A DNA stretch of 6,148 nucleotides from a bacterium (GTDB lineage Bacteria > SZUA-182): contig QIFF01000149.1 of the NCBI GenBank assembly GCA_003230635.1, positions 1-6,148 of the forward strand, given 5' to 3'. The translations under genes and the position numbers were made by a program. Shown here one piece after another: positions 1-5,613 of the stretch (positions within the stretch are counted from its first letter, which is position 1; the number at the start of each line of letters is the position of its first letter). The notes under the pieces are model-generated. The model saw nothing but the letters and a program-made list of their open reading frames with translations. It had not been told where the DNA came from and did no database searches.

Positions 1-615
1 AGGGTCAACAGGGTTACTCACATCCAGGCGGGCAAAATCCCCCAGCAACCCCTTTGCCTTTAGAAAAGCCAGCAACTCACTCCCCCGGCTGATATTCTCT
101 CCCACCTGCACCGGCCGCAGGCTTACCCCCTCCAATACCGGCCAGCGCCGTTTATTGCGCAGGCCCACATTTTCCAAAACCATCCCCTCAGCATCCAATA
201 GATAATAAGCGCCAGGGGCTTTCAACAGGGCTACCCCCTTGCGCTCCCGAACCTTAATACGTATGGTCTGGGGGAGCTTGCGCTCCACCATCACCTGTTT
301 GATATAAGGATGGCTGTGCAAATTTTGACTGATCCCCGGCAGGTCTACAGCAAAAATATTCTGTTTGGCCATCACCCCACTCAAGCGGCGCACCTGCTCA
401 TCACTCAAATGGCGGTTGCCCCTGACCTCAATCCGCTTCACTTCAAAGTAAGGCAGGTGATAAAGATAATTACCCGCCTGCCAAGCCCCATAGCCTGCGC
501 CCGACACCCCCAGGGCAATCAAAATCAGCTTCAAGGCCTGCCACATTGTCTGGTAGTAAACCGACAGGGCACCCTGATGATTTTTTCTAAGCACTTGCCT
601 CTTTTGCCTGGCCAA
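1..615 (-). CDS. ftsQ: Cell division protein FtsQ/DivIB, N-terminal part (cut by window edge)
   Basis: FtsQ/DivIB is a bitopic divisome protein that bridges early division proteins and the septal peptidoglycan synthase. The 205 visible codons show the expected order: a basic cytoplasmic tail (MARQKRQVLRKNHQ), one membrane segment at about residues 25-47 (core LKLILIALGV), a POTRA domain at about 57-125 (FEVKRIEVRGNRHLSDEQV, then NIFAVDL and YIKQVMVERKLPQTIRIKV), and the start of the beta domain (VALLKAPGAYYLLDAEGMVL). The rest lies beyond position 1. I chose TTG at 615 because GGAGGT lies 8 bases upstream and the added residues make a typical basic tail. GTG at 594 is the alternative, with AGAGG only 3 bases away; ATG at 546 has no ribosome site and would fall inside the membrane region. 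The gene overlaps murB by 29 bases (8 if GTG is used), which implies translational coupling. The family call is firm; the start is moderately sure. Confidence 0.88.
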   Translation of the reverse strand, partial: MARQKRQVLRKNHQGALSVYYQTMWQALKLILIALGVSGAGYGAWQAGNYLYHLPYFEVKRIEVRGNRHLSDEQVRRLSGVMAKQNIFAVDLPGISQNLHSHPYIKQVMVERKLPQTIRIKVRERKGVALLKAPGAYYLLDAEGMVLENVGLRNKRRWPVLEGVSLRPVQVGENISRGSELLAFLKAKGLLGDFARLDVSNPVDP

Positions 616-1483
616 TGATTTTTACCTCCGGCTCCAGCCAGATCCCTTTTTGCGCCAGAACCTCTTTCTGAATCAGTTGAATCAAGGATTCCACATCCTG
701 GGCGCTGGCCCCCCCCTTATTCAAAATAAAGTTAGCATGCTGCTCGGAAACCTGGGCACTCCCAAGGGAAAACCCTTTAAAACCCACCTCTTCAACCAAA
801 CGACCGGCATAATCCCCAACCGGATTTTTAAAGATTGACCCCGCTGAAGGGCCTGGCGGTTGAGTCTGTTTGCGCTGCGCCAAGATCTGCTGCATTTTGC
901 TTTCAATAGTCTCACTGGCGGCCTCCAGCAGCTCAAATTCGGCTTCCAGCACAATCCCCTGGGCAGCAAGAGAGGTCGTACGGTAACCAAACTCAATCTG
1001 CTCTCGTTTCAAACATAGCTGGTTCCCCTCCGGGCGCAGGAGCGAGACCGACCTTATCAACTGTCCAACCTCTTCCCCGACGGCGCCGGCATTCGTTACC
1101 ACCGCCCCTCCTACCGTTCCCGGGACACCGGACAAAAATTCCAGGCCGGCCAATTGGTTGGCCTGCGCATAAACCAGCAACTTGGAAATCAGCACCCCGG
1201 CCTGGGCGCGCAAGAAGCTGCCCTGATGGTTAATCTGCTTAAATCCCAGGCAAAGGTTAATCACCAACCCGTTAAAACCCCCATCGCGCACCAACAGGTT
1301 ACTCCCGGCCCCCAGGATAAAGAAAGGCACTGCCTGCTCCCGGGCAAACTGTAAGACCCGGGCCAAATCATCTCTATCGGAGGGGAAAACCAGGGCTTGC
1401 GCCGGCCCTCCAATTCTCAGGGAGGTATAACGCCGCAAAGGCTCAGCCAAAAGCACCTGTCCCCTTAAATACAGGCTATCCAA
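587..1483 (-). CDS. murB: UDP-N-acetylenolpyruvoylglucosamine reductase MurB
   Basis: MurB reduces UDP-GlcNAc-enolpyruvate to UDP-MurNAc using NADPH and FAD, the second committed step of peptidoglycan precursor synthesis, in the cytoplasm. Numbered from TTG 1483 (298 aa), visible motifs are RIGGPA (23-28), the FAD-binding GAGSNLLVRDGG (58-69), SGVPGTVGGAV (118-128), NAGA (131-134), FGYR (165-168), the serine-containing AGSIFKNP (214-221; Ser216 matches the family's catalytic Ser) and the C-terminal LEPE (283-286) that carries the catalytic Glu. The 1483 boundary is the conservative one. TTG there has no good ribosome site, while AGGAGG lies 9 bases before an in-frame ATT at 1507 that would add eight residues (ISTDWVKQ) and bring the N-terminus to about the usual family length. 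Either way it abuts or overlaps the murC stop. Function is very sure, start unsure. Confidence 0.96.
   Translation of the reverse strand: MDSLYLRGQVLLAEPLRRYTSLRIGGPAQALVFPSDRDDLARVLQFAREQAVPFFILGAGSNLLVRDGGFNGLVINLCLGFKQINHQGSFLRAQAGVLISKLLVYAQANQLAGLEFLSGVPGTVGGAVVTNAGAVGEEVGQLIRSVSLLRPEGNQLCLKREQIEFGYRTTSLAAQGIVLEAEFELLEAASETIESKMQQILAQRKQTQPPGPSAGSIFKNPVGDYAGRLVEEVGFKGFSLGSAQVSEQHANFILNKGGASAQDVESLIQLIQKEVLAQKGIWLEPEVKIIGQAKEASA
624..629 (-). promoter_or_regulatory. Ribosome binding site GGAGGT for ftsQ
   Basis: On the minus strand GGAGGT is followed by 8 bases and then TTG (615-613), in frame with ftsQ. It lies inside the 3' end of murB, where the same bases encode part of the conserved EPEVK segment, so the match could be partly coincidental. 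It is still the best ribosome site for any ftsQ start and is the reason for choosing TTG 615 over GTG 594. Confidence 0.55.
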
Positions 1484-1502
1484 CTGTTTGACCCAGTCTG
1501 TA

Positions 1503-2885
1503 CTAATCGCCTGTTTCCTCCTGTTTTATAAGCTCATCCGCCACCTGCCCCACATTACCCGCTCCCAAAGTTAAGACCATATCATGGGGCTGCAAGACGG
1601 CTTTAACCTGTTCCGCAGCCTCTTCCAGGGAGGGAACATAATGCACCTGCCTGTGCCCGTGCCGGCGCACCCGTTCGGCAAGCTGCTCGGCATCCACCCC
1701 GGGCAGGGGACTTTCTCCCGCGGCATAAATATCGGTAATCACCAAATAATCCGCTTGATAAAAGGCGGTGGCGAAATCCGCCATCAGCGCCCTCACCCGG
1801 CTGTAGCGATGGGGCTGAAAGACCACCACCGTGCGCCGGCCCCAACCCTCTTTGGCCGCAGCCAGGGTGGCTCGAATTTCCACCGGGTGGTGGGCGTAAT
1901 CATCCACTACCAGAACGTCCTCCCCGATTGTCCCCTTGATTTGAAAGCGCCGCTCCGGGAGTTTCATCTTCTCCAGGACCTTCTGAACCGTTTCAAAAGC
2001 CAAGCCCAAATCAAAGGCTACGGCAATCGCCGCCAGGCTGTTATAAACGTTGTGCACCCCCGGCAGGGGCAAATGAACGATTCCCATGGATTGACCGCCC
2101 AACCTCACTCTAAAGCGGCTCTCAGTCTCCTGAAAACTTAGCTCCTCGGCCACCACGTCAGCCTGGGGATTTAAGCCATAGGTCAGGTAGCGCCTCTTGA
2201 CCAGGGGCAGCAAGGCTTGAATATTTTCCTCATCCAGGCACAAAACAGCGCAGCCGTAAAAGGGCACTTTATTGATGAACTGCAGGAAGGTCTGCTTTAT
2301 TTGCTCTAAATCGCGGTAGTAATCCAGGTGCTCGGCATCAATAGTAGTGACCACGGCAATGGCCGGAGAAAGCTGTAAAAACGAGCCGTCACTCTCGTCG
2401 GCCTCGGCCACCAGGAAATCCCCCTTCCCCAAGCGGGCGTTACTCCCCAGGCTGTCCAAGCGCCCACCAACCACAATGGTGGGGTCCAGCCCGCCAGCCG
2501 CCAAAACCATCGCCACCAGGGAAGTGGTGGTAGTCTTGCCGTGAGTGCCGGCAATGGCAATCCCGTATTTTTGCAGGCGCATCAACCCGGCCAGCATTTC
2601 GGCGCGGGGAATTACTGCAATCAAACGCTGGCGGGCAAAGAGCACCTCCGGATTGTCGGCAGGTATGGCCGAAGAAGTCACCACCACATCAACATCCTGG
2701 ATATTCTCCGCCCGGTGACCAGTATAAACCTGCGCCCCCAGGCCTTCCAGTCGCCGGGTGATCGCAGAGGATTTAAGGTCTGAACCGCTTACCCGATAGC
2801 CCAGGTTCAGCAGCAGCTCGGCAATCCCGCTCATCCCAATACCGCCAATTCCCACAAAATAGATATGTTGGATTTTATTGAGCAT
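1503..2885 (-). CDS. murC: UDP-N-acetylmuramate--L-alanine ligase MurC
   Basis: MurC joins L-alanine to UDP-MurNAc with ATP in the cytoplasm, the first step of the stem peptide. The 460 aa protein is of usual length and has all three Mur ligase domains. The N-terminal nucleotide fold has GIGGIGMSG (12-20). The central ATPase domain has the P-loop GTHGKTTTT (113-121), EADESDGSFL (161-170), the HLDYY segment (186-190) and PGVHNVYNSLAA (275-286). The C-terminal domain has PERRFQIKG (310-318), DDYAHHP (328-334) and FQPHRYSR (356-363). I start at ATG 2885, which puts the glycine motif at the normal distance from the N-terminus. An in-frame TTG at 2930 would add a basic stretch unlike the family. 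The start lies inside the end of ankA (11-base overlap, ATGCTCAATAA), with AGAGGA 11 bases upstream, so its translation is probably coupled to ankA. No internal disruption is seen. Confidence 0.97.
   Translation of the reverse strand: MLNKIQHIYFVGIGGIGMSGIAELLLNLGYRVSGSDLKSSAITRRLEGLGAQVYTGHRAENIQDVDVVVTSSAIPADNPEVLFARQRLIAVIPRAEMLAGLMRLQKYGIAIAGTHGKTTTTSLVAMVLAAGGLDPTIVVGGRLDSLGSNARLGKGDFLVAEADESDGSFLQLSPAIAVVTTIDAEHLDYYRDLEQIKQTFLQFINKVPFYGCAVLCLDEENIQALLPLVKRRYLTYGLNPQADVVAEELSFQETESRFRVRLGGQSMGIVHLPLPGVHNVYNSLAAIAVAFDLGLAFETVQKVLEKMKLPERRFQIKGTIGEDVLVVDDYAHHPVEIRATLAAAKEGWGRRTVVVFQPHRYSRVRALMADFATAFYQADYLVITDIYAAGESPLPGVDAEQLAERVRRHGHRQVHYVPSLEEAAEQVKAVLQPHDMVLTLGAGNVGQVADELIKQEETGD
1517..1522 (-). 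promoter_or_regulatory. Shine-Dalgarno AGGAGG upstream of murB, facing an ATT codon
   Basis: The last codons of murC contain AGGAGG, followed by 9 bases and an ATT codon (1507-1505) in frame with murB. No ATG, GTG or TTG in the murB frame lies at a suitable distance; TTG 1483 is more than 30 bases away. The first base of the murC stop TAG is the last base of this ATT. The same bases encode Gln-Glu-Glu in MurC, so chance is possible. Confidence 0.5.
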
Positions 2886-3960
2886 TTTCGCTCTGTTCCT
2901 CTTTCGCCCCGGCCTTTTTGAGCAATTCAACTATTTCGGTGTTTCCTTTACTTGCCGCATACATTAAGGCTGTCTGGTTGTGATCATCCTTCACATTTAC
3001 ATCGGCCCCTTGATCCAGCAGGGCTTGCACAATAGCGGGATGGTTTCCCCTGGCCGCAATCATCAAGGTCGTCCCGCCGTCCCTATCCTTTGCGTCCACT
3101 TGGGCACCTTTGCCCAAGAAGGCTTGTACAATAGTGAGGTCACCTCCTATAGTCGCCAGCATCAAGGCTGTCACACCCTGATTACTGATTACATTCACCT
3201 CCGCTCCTTGCTTCAGCAAGTCTTGCACAGTGGAGGTACTGCCCCTTATTGCCGCCAACATCAAGGCCGTAGCGCCTAATGAATCATCTCTCGCATTCAC
3301 CTGCGCCCCTGCCTCCAGCAAGGCCTGCACCACAGCGGTGCTGTTTTGCTCCACCGCCATCATCAAAACTGTATGCCCAGCACTTGTTTTGGCACTTGCA
3401 TCAGCACCCCCATCCAGCAAGTCTTGCACGATACCGGCGTAGCCTTTCTCTACTGCCACCATCAAGGCGGTCCGCCCGGTCTTTGTCTTCACATTTATAT
3501 CAACACCTTTATCCATCAAGGTCTGCACGATGCTGGTATAGCCTTTTGCCGCCGCCAACATCAACACCGTTACCTCAGTCTTATTTTTCGTATTTACATC
3601 TGCCCCGTTGTCCAACAAGGTGTGCGCAATGATGGTGTTCCCTGTCTCTACCGCCAACATCAGGGCTGTCATACCATACATATTTTTCGCATTTACCTCT
3701 GCCTCTTTGAACAGTAAAACCTGCACTACGTCGGGGTGGGCTTTCTCGGCTGCAACCATCAAGGCGGTCATACCATACTTGTTCTTCGCATTTACATCCG
3801 CACCTTTTTTAAGTAAGGCTTCTACTCTCTCGCTCTGGCCTTGCCAGGCCCCGACTATTAGTTCTGAATTAAGATCCCTTGCCCAAGATGGAAAAGCAAT
3901 TAACAACGAGAGCAAGAAAACCATAATTTGGGTGCGAGGCATCATTTTTCTTCTTTTCAT
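2875..3960 (-). CDS. Exported ankyrin-repeat protein (AnkA), ten repeats
   Basis: A 361 aa protein made of a signal peptide and ankyrin repeats only; no enzyme domain is seen. Residues 1-27 form a Sec-type signal: basic MKRRK, hydrophobic core IMVFLLSLLIAF, and SWA before a likely cut at 27/28. Ten repeats follow: 28-60 (capping, degenerate), then from 61 in steps of 33 residues, with the sixth (193-226) one residue longer and the last ending near 350, then a short charged tail (KEEQSENAQ). The consensus is close to GxTALMLAAxxGxxxIVQxLLDxGADVNAK, with TALM where classical ankyrins have TPLH. Ankyrin stacks bind proteins, so a binding role outside the membrane is inferred; the partner is unknown. 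AGAGGG lies 6 bases before ATG 3960. ATG 3942 (residue 7) is an alternative that aligns with the start of AnkB. The gene starts 17 bases after ankB and overlaps murC by 11, so it is part of the cell-wall operon. Confidence 0.93.
   Translation of the reverse strand: MKRRKMMPRTQIMVFLLSLLIAFPSWARDLNSELIVGAWQGQSERVEALLKKGADVNAKNKYGMTALMVAAEKAHPDVVQVLLFKEAEVNAKNMYGMTALMLAVETGNTIIAHTLLDNGADVNTKNKTEVTVLMLAAAKGYTSIVQTLMDKGVDINVKTKTGRTALMVAVEKGYAGIVQDLLDGGADASAKTSAGHTVLMMAVEQNSTAVVQALLEAGAQVNARDDSLGATALMLAAIRGSTSTVQDLLKQGAEVNVISNQGVTALMLATIGGDLTIVQAFLGKGAQVDAKDRDGGTTLMIAARGNHPAIVQALLDQGADVNVKDDHNQTALMYAASKGNTEIVELLKKAGAKEEQSENAQ
2878..3879 (-). repeat. Tandem 99-base ankyrin-coding repeats in ankA
   Basis: The segment encoding ADVNA recurs on the plus strand as variants of gcatttacatccgc. 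The attnac-type anchors begin near 2995, 3094, 3193, 3295, 3394, 3493, 3592, 3691 and 3790. The step is 99 bases, except one of 102 that corresponds to the extra residue in the sixth repeat. The copies have diverged considerably at DNA level, so this is an old protein-repeat array, not a recent DNA expansion or a CRISPR. Confidence 0.88.
3880..3960 (-). other. Signal peptide region of AnkA
   Basis: Residues 1-27 have a basic n-region (KRRK), a hydrophobic core of about twelve residues (IMVFLLSLLIAF) and a c-region ending PSWA, with small residues at -3 (Ser) and -1 (Ala). There is no Cys after the core, so it is not a lipoprotein signal. If uncleaved it would act as an N-terminal anchor with the repeats still outside. 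Confidence 0.75.
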
Positions 3961-3966
3961 AAGGTA

Positions 3967-3972
3967 CCCTCT
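3967..3972 (-). promoter_or_regulatory. Ribosome binding site AGAGGG for ankA
   Basis: AGAGGG is followed by 6 bases and ATG 3960. It lies in the 17-base gap after the ankB stop, next to a short direct repeat (CCTAGAG twice on the minus strand) that also contains the ankB stop codon. It supports the upstream start (MKRRK) over ATG 3942. Confidence 0.7.
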
Positions 3973-3977
3973 AGGCT

Positions 3978-4502
3978 CTAGGCCAAAACCTTTTGCTCAA
4001 AGATCTGCCGCCTGTTGTCATTAAAACTTTGGAATTTGTTGTTTTCAGTTCTACTACACCTATCCCCGGCCTTCTTGAGCAATTTAACTATTTCAGCGTA
4101 GCCCTCATACTCCGCCAACATTAAGGCCGTCACGGCATTATTATCTCCTGCATTCACATCCGCACCTTTATCCAACAATAACTGCACAATAGCACTATAA
4201 CCTTCCCTTGCCGCAATCATCAAGACTGTCCAGCTACTCTTGCTTCTCGCATTTACATCCGCGCCTTCGTCCAGCAATGCTTGCACAACGGCGGTATGAC
4301 CTTCCTTTGCCGCAGTTATCAAGGCCGTCCAGCTACCCTTAGTTTTTGCATTCACATCCGCACCTTTGTCCAGCGATGCTTGCACCGTAGTGTTGTAGTC
4401 TTCTCTTGCCGTAGTCAATAGGTCTGAATTATTACTTCTTCCCTGAAGCGGAAATATACTCACCCGTGAGAGCAAAAAATCTACCACCCCTCTGCCTAGC
4501 AT
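3978..4502 (-). CDS. Ankyrin-repeat protein (AnkB), four repeats, paralogue of AnkA
   Basis: A 174 aa protein with repeats at 22-54 (degenerate cap), 55-87, 88-120 and 121-146, matching AnkA in period (33), in phase and in the TALM-type core (TALI, TVLM, TALM). Residues 1-29 align with AnkA residues 7-35 without a gap (11 identities, including FLLS, FP and R..NS), but the hydrophobic core is broken by Asp8 and Arg13 and no cleavage site is visible. It therefore looks like a decayed signal peptide and the protein is probably cytoplasmic. After LLKKAG the tail matches AnkA in spacing up to TEN, then runs on as a polar basic extension (KFQSFNDNRRQIFEQ). ATG 4502 has the strongest ribosome site near any gene here and lies 22 bases after the murG stop. 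The function is unknown; a protein-binding role is inferred from the repeats. It is an intact frame rather than an evident pseudogene, though it may be a shortened copy. Confidence 0.88.
   Translation of the reverse strand: MLGRGVVDFLLSRVSIFPLQGRSNNSDLLTTAREDYNTTVQASLDKGADVNAKTKGSWTALITAAKEGHTAVVQALLDEGADVNARSKSSWTVLMIAAREGYSAIVQLLLDKGADVNAGDNNAVTALMLAEYEGYAEIVKLLKKAGDRCSRTENNKFQSFNDNRRQIFEQKVLA
4065..4439 (-). repeat. Tandem 99-base ankyrin-coding repeats in ankB
   Basis: Nearly four units with a 99-base period. The three copies of the GADVNA-coding segment (near plus-strand 4150, 4250 and 4350) are more alike than most copies in ankA, for example gcattcacatccgcaccttt twice. This fits either younger internal duplication or less divergence in this copy. 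Confidence 0.8.
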
Positions 4503-4507
4503 AAGTT

Positions 4508-4515
4508 CTCCTCCC
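4508..4515 (-). promoter_or_regulatory. Strong ribosome binding site GGGAGGAG for ankB
   Basis: GGGAGGAG lies 5 bases before ATG 4502 (7 if counted from GGAGG), inside the 22-base gap after murG. It is close to an ideal anti-16S match, and better than the site visible for murG, which depends on coupling. It implies that ankB is well translated from the operon transcript. Confidence 0.75.
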
Positions 4516-4524
4516 CCCAGTATG

Positions 4525-5613
4525 TCATTTCATCGCGTGCTTTAACAGGTAACTAACAATTGTCTGTGCCGCTTCGGGCCTGGCCAACTGCCGAGCTTGC
4601 TTACCCATTTTCCCCCGCTCAGCCACATCGTCTTGCAAAGCCATAATTTGCGCCGCCAGGCGCTGACCGTCCAACCCAGCTTCAGGTATCAACAGGGCAG
4701 CGCCCTTGTCTGCCAGATAACGGGCATTGATGGTCTGATGGTCATTGGCTGCATAAGGATAAGGCACCAAAATAGAGGGCTTGCCGCTTAACATTAATTC
4801 AGATATGCTGGTAGCTCCCGCCCGGCAGACTACCAAATCCGCCAGGGCGTAAGCCGCCGCCATTTGATCAATAAAGGGAGTAACATAGGCCCTAATTCTC
4901 CGCTTCTGATAAGCCTCCTGCACCAACTGATAGTCCTTTTCCCCGGTCTGGTGGATAACTTGGAAAACAAACTTAGCCGCCGGCCAACATTTAACCGCAT
5001 CCAGCATGGTCAAATTCAAGCGATGTGCTCCCTGACTACCCCCAAAAACTAACACAGTAAAACGTCCTGGTTCTAAACCGAACGCCTTATAATCTGCCTC
5101 TACTTCCGCCATCTGCGAGCGCACGGGGTTACCGGCCCAGATTGTGCGCCCCGCCGGGAAAAACCTTGCCGACCCGGTAAAAGCGGTAAAAATCTTTTTA
5201 ACAAAGCGCCCCAGCAAGCGGTTAGTCAGGCCGGGAAACAGGTTTTGTTCCTGCAAGAAACAGGGGATTTTCTGCAAAACAGCAGCAATTACCAGGGGAG
5301 CGGAAGTGTAGCCCCCCGTTCCAATCACCACTTGCGGCTGAAACTGCCGCAGTATCCCTCTGGCTTGTCCTAATCCCCCAGTTAAGACCAACACCGCTTG
5401 TAGCTTCCCCATCAGCCCCCTCCCCTTCAAAGGGCGAGCCTCAATTCCCTGCCAGTTGACATCCTGCCGCTCAAGAATTTGGCTGGCGATGGCTTCCCGG
5501 CTTCCCACCAGCAGGATCTTGCTCTGACTGTCCTGGCGCATAAATTCCTCCGCCAGGGCCAGGGCCGGGAAAATATGTCCCCCGGTCTTACCGGCGGCCA
5601 GCAGAACCCTCAT
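4525..5613 (-). CDS. murG: Lipid II synthase MurG (undecaprenyl-PP-MurNAc-pentapeptide GlcNAc transferase)
   Basis: MurG transfers GlcNAc from UDP-GlcNAc to lipid I, making lipid II at the inner face of the membrane. At 362 aa it is full length with the two-domain GT-B fold. The N-terminal acceptor domain has GKTGGHIFPALA (8-19), IGTGGYTSAP (97-106) and QEQNLFPGLTNR (121-132), then GNPVR (161-165). The C-terminal donor domain has VFGGSQGAHRLN (189-200), the HQTGEKDY segment (221-228), RAGATSISEL (264-273) and GKPSILVPYPYA (277-288), then NDHQTINA (290-297). An oddity is Lys9 in the first glycine loop, where the family normally has Gly (GGTGGH). The start ATG 5613 overlaps the ftsW stop as ATGA with no strong ribosome site of its own, so translation is probably coupled. 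The next gene is ankB rather than the murC, murB or ftsQ usually found here. Confidence 0.97.
   Translation of the reverse strand: MRVLLAAGKTGGHIFPALALAEEFMRQDSQSKILLVGSREAIASQILERQDVNWQGIEARPLKGRGLMGKLQAVLVLTGGLGQARGILRQFQPQVVIGTGGYTSAPLVIAAVLQKIPCFLQEQNLFPGLTNRLLGRFVKKIFTAFTGSARFFPAGRTIWAGNPVRSQMAEVEADYKAFGLEPGRFTVLVFGGSQGAHRLNLTMLDAVKCWPAAKFVFQVIHQTGEKDYQLVQEAYQKRRIRAYVTPFIDQMAAAYALADLVVCRAGATSISELMLSGKPSILVPYPYAANDHQTINARYLADKGAALLIPEAGLDGQRLAAQIMALQDDVAERGKMGKQARQLARPEAAQTIVSYLLKHAMK

Noticed and set aside
310..618. 102-codon plus-strand frame
   Set aside because: It is antisense to the ftsQ frame, which runs open to the window edge and shows the membrane segment and POTRA domain.
1584..2141. 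185-codon open frame on the plus strand
   Set aside because: It is antisense to murC, which has every family motif on the other strand. The product resembles no family and has low-complexity, His/Pro-rich composition typical of shadow frames.
2886..2930. Longer murC start at TTG 2930
   Set aside because: It adds a basic 15-residue leader (rich in Lys and Arg) unlike MurC, and is only a reading of ankA's end in another frame. ATG 2885 gives the normal N-terminus.
3608..4024. 138-codon plus-strand frame and several overlapping ones opposite ankA
   Set aside because: They mirror the 99-base ankyrin periodicity and have no ribosome site of note; the minus-strand frame has a signal peptide and ten clear repeats.
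2878..4439. CRISPR-like periodic array
   Set aside because: The 99-base period is in coding phase and encodes ankyrin repeats; copies are diverged along their whole length with no spacer pattern.
2875..4502. ankA and ankB as one ankyrin gene split by a frameshift
   Set aside because: ankB has its own non-ankyrin tail and stop, and ankA has its own ribosome site and signal peptide. The two N-termini are paralogous, so they are two genes.
3961..4524. A promoter or terminator between murG, ankB and ankA
   Set aside because: The gaps are 22 and 17 bases and hold mainly ribosome sites; no hairpin with a T-run or paired -35/-10 boxes could be supported.
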